From Rodentolepis nana (Eukaryota; Platyhelminthes; Cestoda; Cyclophyllidea; Hymenolepididae): a stretch of DNA of 14,114 nucleotides. The translations under genes were made by a program, and so were the position numbers. Position 1 is the first letter of the stretch; every line of letters starts with the position of its first letter. Location of the stretch: the NCBI GenBank assembly GCA_900617975.1, contig UZAE01001290.1, forward strand, positions 1 through 14,114. The letters run 5' to 3'. The notes under the pieces were generated by a model. That model worked only from the letters and a program-made list of their open reading frames with translations, had not been told where the DNA came from and made no database searches. Shown one piece after another: positions 1-7,867 of the stretch.

Positions 1-168
1 AGTGGAGAGGGGGAACAGAAGAGTGATTCAAAGAGGTAAAAGAGATAGACGGACACAAAGGTAGAGATAAAGGTAAGGTGAGTAGTGCGAAAGTGATGTA
101 ATATGACATACAGTTTGAAGTCAGAAGTCCAGGGTACACCAGGTGGAGGTAAGTCTATTGCACACCCG
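1..168 (-). repeat. Dispersed SINE-like repeat, copy 1 (cut by the window edge)
   Basis: The reverse complement runs from a GGGTGTGCAATAGACTTACC head into a pyrimidine-rich body with CTGTATGTCATATT, GAATCACTCTTCTGTTCCCC and so on, alignable with copies 2 and 3. About 40 to 50 bases between the CCCTGG of the head and GACTTC are missing compared with the others. The 3' tail lies outside the window. Confidence 0.8.
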
Positions 169-263
169 GTTAAATGTAATTTAAACTTACAGTTTGGTCC
201 CCGGTGCCACAACTAATTGCTTTGTTAAGACACGTGAGATTTCTCCTTTTTTTCTCCATTTGT

Positions 264-570
264 GCGGGGTAGACTTACCTCCTCGTGGTGCACCCTGGGC
301 AACGTACACTCATACGACAAAAAGTCATTTGACTTCTCACTTCAAGCTACCATCACCCCACTGTATGTCATATTCGACCCCTATCACAGTACTCATCTTA
401 CCCTTTCTGCGCCTTTGTGTCTGTCTGTTTCTTTTACATCTGTGAATCACTCTTCTCTTCCCCCTCTCCACCTTTTCTCACTTTGATATTCCTCCTCCTC
501 CCCTCTGTGAAGCCCGAAATCAACTATAGGGCTAATGATAACTATCAAAGCACCTGCCATTTGCAATAAA
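264..570 (+). repeat. Dispersed SINE-like repeat, copy 2
   Basis: Starts with GCGGGGTAGACTTACCTCC, has GGTGCACCCTGGGCAACGTA, a body with CACTGTATGTCATATTCGAC and a long CT-rich stretch, and ends in the tail GAAGCCCGAAATCAACTATA followed by GGGCTAATGATAACTATC and AATAAA. It is head to head with copy 1, with about 95 bp between heads. The tail runs into a (TA)n tract. Short ORFs here are by-products; the element has no protein-coding capacity. Confidence 0.85.
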
Positions 571-587
571 TATATATATATATATAT
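570..587. repeat. (TA)n microsatellite
   Basis: About nine TA units immediately follow the AATAAA tail of repeat copy 2, as expected of a tail-derived microsatellite. Confidence 0.85.
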
Positions 588-954
588 GTTTTCGCTCCCA
601 GAGTCCGAAATAGGCTTTAAAGAGCATAACTGCTTTGAGTCCTCTTTCCAATAAGGCTCAAGTTGTTTGCTTGCGTTTTTCCTCCATTTCCTATATCGTA
701 TAGAGCATTCGAGTCGATGTCGCCCTCACTTATTTATTAGCCACTGGATAATGCTATGCAAAGACGCCATTTCTTCTCTCCTCTTATAAGTCGGCGCCAG
801 TGGAATTATAATTCTCCTGTCTGCGGATATGTAGAGCTTGTGAATTCTCGCTGATTACTGGTGACACCAACTTTTTCCATTAGTGAGTTTGTTAAGTCTG
901 CCGCAAATTGGCATGTGATAATTGGGCAATGGGTAAGTTAATTTTCACTTTAAC

Positions 955-969
955 AAATATCTGGTTCCT
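955..969. repeat. Target-site duplication, left copy
   Basis: AAATATCTGGTTCCT, repeated at 1259-1273 with one substitution; flanks the SINE-like insertion at 970-1258. Confidence 0.8.
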
Positions 970-1258
970 GGGGGTGGGCGATAGACTTACCTCCACGTGG
1001 TGCACACTGGGCAACGTATACTCATAGGGCAAAAAAGTCTATCAACTGGCAGTTGACTTCTGACTTCACCCCACTGTATGTCATATTCTACCATTTCCAT
1101 AGTACTTATTCTTCCTTTTCTCTACCTTTTTGTCTGCCTCTTTTACACTTGTGAATCACTCTTTTGTTACCCTGATGTTCCTTCCCCCTTTGAAGCCCGA
1201 AGTCAGTTAAAGGGCTGACGATGACTATCAAAACGCCTGTCATTTGAAATAAATTAAT
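970..1258 (+). mobile_element. Complete SINE-like retroposon, copy 3, with target-site duplication
   Basis: About 289 bp from GGGGGTGGGCGATAGACTTA to GAAATAAATTAAT. It is flanked by AAATATCTGGTTCCT at 955-969 and AAATATCTGGTTTCT at 1259-1273, a 15-bp direct repeat with one mismatch, which is the mark of retrotransposition and fixes both ends. It has a head with a short foldback, a pyrimidine-rich body, and a 3' tail (1191-1252) homologous to the LINE tail at 4760-4818. No convincing tRNA-type A and B boxes, 5S or 7SL similarity was found, so the origin of the head is unknown. Confidence 0.85.
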
Positions 1259-1273
1259 AAATATCTGGTTTCT
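1259..1273. repeat. Target-site duplication, right copy
   Basis: AAATATCTGGTTTCT, the partner of 955-969. Its first bases overlap the A-rich end of the element, so the exact junction is uncertain by a few bases. Confidence 0.8.
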
Positions 1274-2368
1274 TATCTATTTGAAGGTGTGTGAGTTGTA
1301 ATTTTTAAAGCTATGCAAACTAACCTTGAAATAATTGTATATGGAAAATTATCCTTGCAAGATGCTCGACTTGGGTAGGGGAAAGGTGACCGAGAGACTT
1401 CTCTGAAAGAAACTCACGATTTACTGGCTCTCTTACTGACCAGAAATAATTAGTGAAGTTGGCTGTCTTCACCTCTGGACGTACACACTGTTGACATCAA
1501 ACTTCGAAGATGTGCACAAAGTATGTATTGCCCCTTATGACCTCAGACTCAGGCAAACAAAACTCCTTCTGAAGTCTTAAGTATGTTCTAGCAGAGATTA
1601 AAATTCTTACCATAATTGGGTATGTAAATGAACTCAGTGAATTGTCTTACAATTACTATTACAATGCTCTTTATTAAAGTTAGAAACTCCTATAATTTCT
1701 CAATTAACTTCATTTGTTGCCAATATTAATTCATTGAGACTAGTACAAGTATAGAATCATCCCATTAAGAAGGCTCTAATAAGTGCCTGATTTTTGCTCA
1801 CTTAATTATTTTAAGTTGCTAACCTACGTCTAAGTGACCATTTTTACCCTAAATTATTGAGTTATCGAGTAAACGTAATTATCAGCACTGTTTCGACGCA
1901 GAGAACTGTTGAACAGTACACCTAGACAACAAAATGGCATTTAGCATGAGCTCCTATGGTGGTATAGGGCACACCAAGGAGACAAAAAGAGACTTCTGTT
2001 CAAAATCACTCGATGCAAAAGCGAAGTTGCTCAAAACATGCCCTTATCACTAAATAACATCATATAATGATCAATAAGTACATATATTTGGGTGGTAAAC
2101 GATCTTGGTATTCATGGCATGACCATTAATAAAAGTACAAAAACAGTAGATTTGAAAAGTAAGGTAACCAAATGTCGACTAGAAGTGAGCCACACATTCA
2201 ATAATTCATTTAATTACACCCTAGTAAATGACGAGGTTAGTTATTACCATGTTTAATAATTTGACAACAATCCTCTTTCCTCAAAACACTAACCTTAAAT
2301 CGATGGGCTAATAACAATAAGCATACATTTTGAGTTACAATAATTCGCGATTATACAAAGGACCAAAA
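1274..2368. other. Non-coding spacer downstream of the CoREST gene
   Basis: AT-rich sequence with no reading frame of family resemblance, no splice-linked exons I could build, no tRNA-like fold and no match to the repeats of this window. I see nothing here that can be annotated. Confidence 0.5.
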
Positions 2369-2374
2369 TTTATT
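2369..2374 (-). terminator. Candidate poly(A) signal of the CoREST gene
   Basis: TTTATT on the plus strand is AATAAA on the minus strand, about 257 nt downstream of the CoREST stop. It is the first canonical hexamer seen downstream of the stop, giving a 3' UTR of roughly 280 nt. The 3' UTR between holds only a C-rich run. Cleavage site not determinable by eye. Confidence 0.5.
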
Positions 2375-2498
2375 TTTCTAAATTTCAAAAAGACGGCAAA
2401 TTTAATGTAAAATCAATTTAAATTCATCAATTTCATTGAACATACAGGTAAAAATGAGGCCACAACATCGTATTTGGAGGGTCACAAGGTGGAAGGAA

Positions 2499-2515
2499 GG
2501 GAGTGGGTGGGTGGG
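2499..2515 (+). other. G-quadruplex motif, antisense to the CoREST 3' UTR
   Basis: Four GGG runs (2499-2501, 2505-2507, 2509-2511, 2513-2515) with loops of 3, 1 and 1 nt lie on the plus strand. This is the template strand of the CoREST 3' UTR, so the mRNA itself carries the C-rich complement. Any structure would form in DNA, not in this transcript. Confidence 0.55.
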
Positions 2516-2630
2516 TGACAAGGGATTAGAGAAAAGAGACAGGTCCGAAGTTGTACTATGTACATGCAGGAGTACAGAGAGGTAGACAAAATGCACAAGT
2601 AGGGAAAAGGCCAACACACACATGTTGTCG

Positions 2631-5600
2631 TCATCGACGCAAGCGACTAGAACGTGGATATACTGTGGAGTTTCTTGCCCGTTTCTTTGCTACTTCTGAT
2701 GCCTTCTGAGCAACTATTGAGGCTTTGCGCTTCGAGGCAACTGCTGCTGACTCTTTGGCCTTAGTCTTGGTAGTACTTCCACCTTGATCTCCTTTATCAC
2801 CCTTCAATAAACCACCTGAGGGACTTGATTTTTGCACATTTTCTGCCAACGCTTTCAACGATGGTCTTCCACGTGGTCTACGTACAGGTGATTCCACAGT
2901 GGTCGGTGTATATGATTTCCGCTGGCCCCGAGGAGTCTCAACCGCTTCCACCGATTTCGACGACCGACGTCTGACACCACCTGCAGGCGATTCATTTGAC
3001 AAGGAGCGTGTGGAAACACGTCGAACGGGCGTTTCTTTGCGAGGCCTTCCCCGTCGCCATCTTGGCTTTCCATTCCCGGTGCCACTGTCATCCTCCTTCT
3101 TCACCTCTATCAATTCAGGTTTCACCACCACTTCACCCTCAGTCTCTTCCACCTCCAATACCGCCACCTCCTCCTTAGTATCCTTAGTCTCCTCACCCAA
3201 CTCCTCCTCAACTCCATCTTCTTCAGGCGATTTGTTGGCCTCATGAGAAGAGCCGGCAACTCCAGACATCTGAGGGGAGTTCGAATTCGACTGGGTTCCA
3301 CGCCTCTGCACAGAATCCATTATCAAAGCAGGCTCGTCACTCTTCATCACCTCATTTTCAACTCCACCTCCTGCCGACTCCACAACACCGTCCGAAACTA
3401 CTACCCCATCTCCCCTTTCTTCTCTCGCCTCCTTCTTCTCCTTGCCTGTGAAAGCATCCAGTCCGAAGCGCACATTGTACTTATTGTAGAAGTCACGAAT
3501 CATCGACTCCGTCTTTGTGCCCATGATTTGAGCTATTTGAGCAAAGTCCTTGCCGTAAGCATCTAGCGCCATCACGAGAATAGCCAATTCTGACTTCGTC
3601 CATCGGAAAGTCACCTCCTAAAAGAGACGAGATTGCAAAGAGGATGGGAAGTTAGTGAAAGTGCAACAGGAGGAGCACGTTCTGGGCAAGTCAAGTCATT
3701 GAAGGCGCATGTTTGAACTCAAGCAACAAAAGGAAGTAGTGAGACAAAGAGGGAAGAGAGACGAATTCTCTCTCACTTCTTCCTCCCGCAGCATACCAAT
3801 CAGTTTGCTCCCTCGATCCACGTCTCCTCCCACCCCCACCCCCACCCCCTGCATCCACAGTGGTGCCAGTAATTATCTTACCCTCTTTCTCAATGTGTAC
3901 TACAACTACTACTGTATTGCCTTTAAGGTTATGCATCACCCATGCAAATCATACTTTCGTCAACACAATTGGTTCCAGTGAGCAGTCACAAGTTCAAAAC
4001 CCAATTGCAGACGCAACTGAAACCTGGAACTGCTAATCGTTCTGGTTTTATTCGATTACCAGAGGCACGAATCAATCCATTCATTAACATGAGACATTCC
4101 AAAATGCCAAATATCAAAAAGATCATCCATCCAAATGGATCTTCAAAGGGAAATTTAAACAATCCAACAAGGCACAGACAAATGACGAGTTATAGACTTT
4201 TTGCCGTATGAGTATACGTTGTCCAGGGTGCACCAAGTGGAGGTAAATCTATCGCGCACCCCAAGACATCTGAAAACGTAATCTGGTCTAATAGAATTGG
4301 TAACAGGGGGCCACCCAAAACAGCTGAGATAAACGAATGTAGAAAACTCAATAAGCCGCTGAGAGAAAAAAACAAAACACTGGTCCTACAATGGATTCCT
4401 GGTCAATGTGGGATTAAAGGCAATGAGCTTGCTGACACACTTGCTAAAAAGGGGACAACGATTTTGCAAGGCAAATGAAGGTCTTAAACAGGAAAGAATT
4501 CAAGACCTCAAGGTGCAACGAAGTTAAAGCTCGAACAAATAAGAAACAATGAGAGTGGCACTCTCCGACATAGCCGACTGGGCAAGAATCGAAGCCATTG
4601 CTGAGTTTAGACTACGTACCGAACACGATTTCCTGGCGAAGCCCCTTCACAAATTAGGAGTATACACTCAACCAGCAAGTCCACTATGTAACCTACAGGA
4701 GGAAATGGAGAAGACCCACTTGATTCGGTGTCCAGCCCTAAAGACAACGACGGTAGGGAAAGCCGAAGTCAACTAAGGGGCTAATGATAAATATCATAAA
4801 GCCTGCCACTTGAAATATACTAGAAGAGCTGGAATATGTGCAAGTTGTGGATAGTTATTAAGCATTTTCACCAAATGAAAGTAGCATTTATCTTGCGTTT
4901 TCTCCCCATTCTTTTGAAACCCTTAATTTGCTTGTTTATGTGTTTCTTTATGAGTTACGCCATGACACCAACAGTTACAGTTGAACTGAAACAGGCTTTC
5001 ACCTTAATGAGACATTCAATTTCACATCTTCCCAGTCGGGGGTATCGCCTTGTAGGCCGTACAAGTACGAGCAACTTCCCAATGGTTCCTCGATCATGGG
5101 ATTATGGCCATGGAAATCAACTCCGCCTACTCTTCAACAGACCTACTTCGAACCACTACTCAAGTAAAAGTGACTCACACCTCCAAGATTTTATCTCGCA
5201 CGCACCGATTCTGTTGCCATGAGAATTAGCAAATCCAACTCCACTTGGGCAATCAAACCTGCGACACGAAATAACAATCGTAAATGGCAATAAAATGGAG
5301 CTGTGTACGAGTGAATAAGCTAATCACTAGGGGAAATACAAACACTACTTACTTTAAATTAAGTACAAATGTTTTCAACACAACTCACATTCTCAAAACG
5401 ATTTCGGGGATAGAAGGAGTCCAAGTCCTTGAAGATGCCTTCGTTGGTAGTCATAATTTCCTTCTCGTGAGATTTCAACTCCTCATCCATTTGCGCCAAT
5501 TTTAAGTACCAGTTTGAGAATTCTACATCCACCTCGGAATCCGATTTATGGGTGAACTCGATGAATTGGTGCAAGTTGAAATTCTGCAGCGTGCTCCTCG

Positions 5601-7867
5601 CACCTTTAGTCTGCCTAAAGCCCAAATGTGAAATATGAGGCAACGGATTCGATGCTCACGGGCGCACAGGCAATAGGTCAGGAGGCTAGCTTCAATGACT
5701 ACATCGGAGTAGCGAACAGAGTGACAGAATTCCACTTTCCCACAACAGACCACTCACTTCCTCAACACATCATTATTATTTCATCACTAAATATGTACAA
5801 TAAGCAAACACGCAATTCAAGGCCATAATTCCACTGCCTTGATGAGATGGCACTCGTTTGATACAGAGGCCAACTAATCATGGAAGCCAATATCAACGTC
5901 CATCTAACCAATGAAGCTTTATCGCATTGACTGCTGTTGCCTATACCCTAGTCAACATGACTGCTTTCACTAATGCATAAGACAACACGCCTTCAATCCA
6001 ACACCAACTACTTTCAACCTACCCTTCTTCACTTACTCTGGCAACATCTTCAGTTATGAACTTCTAGCTGTAATTAATCAAACAGGAACCACTTGTGAAA
6101 CAACTATACCATTTGATCTCAAATGACACAGTAACCTCTCTTGTTAACACAACAGCCGACATATACTCAAAAAGCTATTAATTATGGAAGAACTACAATT
6201 AGTCGACATGATCCTATTGAGCAACAACATACCCACGTCACTTGGAGCTTTCGTTCCAGACATATGCTTAGCGAAGCAACACAACCCATCAGATCCATTT
6301 CCTTGATGTGAGATTTACACAGATTAGCCATAACTAGAATACTTCCACTACCTCATCTACAAACTTCTATTTATCATCACACCACCAGACTAAAAAACTA
6401 CCAAACCAAGCTCTACACCGACTACATAAAGCCGATTAGACGTCAACAAATGGAAGCACTTCGCAGATAAAAGCACAAATCTACCCCAAACCTTGACAAC
6501 TATTCCAACTTCTACTCAACTCACATTCGCTCATACCTCCTTCACGTGATCAAACAAGTTCAATTAACAAAATGAAACTTACTTGTGACCCATTCTTCCA
6601 AGAGATTCTGTGAAGATTTGAGGCCGGTTCGAGACAAAAGCTCCGTTGGCACCCATGCGCCACCTCGAAGCTTCACTAGAGCCTTTAGCGCCGTTTCCAC
6701 TTCCATTACTAGTGATCCTCGATGAATAGGGACGTCCCTGAATCACACTCTTGCACAACTTCCTCGCCCTATCGACGCACATGATTTGGTGGAAATATTC
6801 CTCAAACTGAGCATCAGCAACCTCCTCGTCTGCATCCATTTCACATTTATGAAGGTCAGGTGCAGAATAACTTGCCGTGAATCCCAACTTCAACGCCTTT
6901 TGGTAGTAATTCCTCATTTGCAATGCGTATTTCGCTCCGCGACGTGATCCAGCCTTAAAGGGAGCCGCAATCGCATAGTATAGACCCTGGATTTCTCCCA
7001 TTGTGTACCCGAGAAACTGAAAGCACAACTCACAACTGAAAGCAACTCTCAAACAATTACTCGTATTACCAATATGCTTTACAAAAACGCACAAGAGTCA
7101 CAAAGTTATGCTACCTGGGACTACATTCATTATATAAAATGGAACAACTCCCGAGAACAATCAACTTACATCCCTCGAGACTCTAGCAAAGTCTTTGCGC
7201 GGCCGACCATCCACACTTTTTAGGAAATTCTTCACTCCACATTTTGTGTACCTATTCAACATTGGCTCATAATTTGGCAAGTCATCGATGGCACTTTGAA
7301 TACTATACTTGTGATAATGGAGAAGAGCCAACGCAGCATCGAGCGGATAACTATCAAAGGAAAACGAATTCACTCTCATATCGTACATTGTATAAGATAC
7401 AAACAATGAGAGATTACAAATTAATATAAATTAGTATACAAGTAGGAAATAGAAAAATAATGAAAAGAAAAAAGTACCATCAGATACCTGTACTTATTGG
7501 CCTCAACAATATATGCCTCAATATCTGAGGAAGGAGGGGAGAGTTTCGGGTTCCAGACACACGTTTCCCGTTCTGACCGTTCATTGCAATAGTTAGCTGG
7601 CCTCGTTTCGGCAAAATCAGGAATAGCAATTTGAAACTCAGCACCAACTCTCACGTTACCTAAAAATGATTAATAAACTACAGATTAGCAATCAACTAAG
7701 AAAATAACATGGCGCGTAGAGTTAGCATCAAGGCTGTCAAAATTAAATTACGCAAACAAGGCACAGCTTTATAGGTATAGTATCAACTTAAACTCACTCT
7801 TCTGACACTTGCCCTCCGATGGCCTATTCTTCGATATGACGCCTGAATCTCTCTTCGAGCTTGACAT
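2631..7867 (-). CDS. RCOR: CoREST / REST corepressor homologue, six coding exons, 689 aa
   Basis: Coding exons in order: 7867-7798, 7659-7488, 7350-7170, 7016-6583, 5614-5389, 3617-2631. They sum to 690 codons including TGA, and all introns are GT-AG with matching phase. The start ATG (A at -3) is the first after an in-frame TGA about 75 nt upstream. Domains seen: ELM2 about 26-107 (opens VRVGAEFQIAIPDF, later ERETCVW and ALALLHYHKYSIQSAIDDLP); divergent SANT1 about 110-160; linker with a long amphipathic helix about 318-350; SANT2 about 364-415 (W367, GKDF, IMGTK, DFY). This order, and the ELM2 opening, are those of CoREST rather than MTA or MIER. The family bridges the demethylase LSD1 to HDAC1/2 and nucleosomes in the nucleus, the linker helix packing on the LSD1 tower. 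The tail 416-689 is acidic, then Ser/Arg-rich with two AT-hooks and Lys/Arg clusters near 657-675 that look like a nuclear localisation signal. The exon 5/6 join could lose two residues (acceptor at 3618 or three or six nt downstream). Family assignment is confident; exact paralogue is not resolvable. Confidence 0.9.
2880..3060 (-). other. AT-hook segment of the CoREST tail (two motifs)
   Basis: Within the last coding exon, residues 549-555 read RRGRPRK and residues 608-614 read RPRGRPS. Each has the GRP core flanked by basic residues that defines the AT-hook, a short motif known to bind the minor groove of AT-rich DNA. Basic Ser/Thr-Pro rich sequence surrounds both. Vertebrate CoREST proteins as generally described end soon after SANT2 and carry no AT-hooks, so this is a lineage-specific extension or a divergent tail. 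DNA binding is inferred from the motif only; the second copy lacks the usual basic residue after GRP and is weaker. Confidence 0.7.
3829..3849 (-). other. G-quadruplex motif in CoREST intron 5, sense strand
   Basis: The plus strand has C runs at 3829-3831, 3833-3837, 3839-3843 and 3845-3849, each separated by one A. Read on the minus strand this is three G5 runs and a G3 run with single-T loops, a textbook pattern for a very stable parallel quadruplex. It lies about 210 nt upstream of the acceptor for the last CoREST exon and is on the transcribed-RNA sense strand, so it could fold in the pre-mRNA. Confidence 0.7.
4190..4263 (-). repeat. Solo head fragment of the dispersed SINE-like repeat
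   Basis: On the minus strand this reads GGGGTGCGCGATAGATTTAC followed by a CTCCACTTGGTGCACCCTGG-like stretch and ends in AAAAAGTCTAT. It matches the first 70 or so bases of the repeat copies at 264-570 and 970-1258. Only the head survives. It lies inside CoREST intron 5, in the same orientation as that gene, and abuts the LINE fragment beginning at 4264 in opposite orientation. Confidence 0.75.
4264..4820 (+). mobile_element. Decayed 3' end of an RNase H-bearing LINE retrotransposon
   Basis: One frame reads through to a stop at 4476-4478 and contains LVLQWIPGQCGIKGNELADT followed by LAKKG, the C-terminal part of a LINE RNase H domain (the usual GHCGI has Q for H here). A second frame carries linking sequence and stops at 4550-4552. 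A third, 4549-4776, carries the typical LINE C-terminal segment: FRLRTEHDFLAKPLHKLG, a zinc-knuckle-like PLCN, and HLIRCPAL. Two frame changes and the 5' truncation make it a dead copy. The 3' untranslated tail (about 4760-4818) closely matches the tails of the SINE-like copies. Such elements are of the I/Jockey type; the clade is not certain. It lies antisense within CoREST intron 5. Confidence 0.85.
5615..6582 (-). other. CoREST intron 4 (968 nt)
   Basis: Bounded by donor GTAAGT at 6582 and acceptor TTTAG ending at 5615, joining codon AA|G. The interior has no alignable repeat copy and no supported exon; a few small open frames on both strands look like chance. Confidence 0.75.

Larger units (their letters stand above)
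3618..5388 (-). other. CoREST intron 5 (1771 nt)
   Basis: Donor GTGAGT at 5388, acceptor TTTTAG ending at 3618, phase 0. It hosts the LINE fragment, the solo repeat head and the G-quadruplex motif. The rest, notably 4821-5388 and 3850-4189, shows nothing recognisable; a 128-codon plus-strand frame at 4836-5222 has a hydrophobic stretch but no family resemblance. Confidence 0.75.

Noticed and set aside
970..1060. tRNA, 5S or 7SL origin of the repeat head
   Set aside because: No A or B box pair, no 5S internal control region and no Alu-domain-like sequence could be recognised.
1213..1238. CTGACGATGA...AAAAC in the repeat tail, reminiscent of a hammerhead ribozyme core
   Set aside because: The core should read CTGANGA then GAAA between stems; spacing and helices do not fit, and other copies read CTAATGATAA.
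2899..3566. Plus-strand open frames of 107-115 codons opposite the last CoREST exon
   Set aside because: They are the antisense shadow of a GC-richer, low-complexity coding exon; the minus-strand frame has SANT2 and splices in phase with the rest.
4836..5222. 128-codon plus-strand frame with a hydrophobic stretch
   Set aside because: Lies inside CoREST intron 5, just beyond the LINE tail, with no family resemblance, no splice partners and no domain motif.
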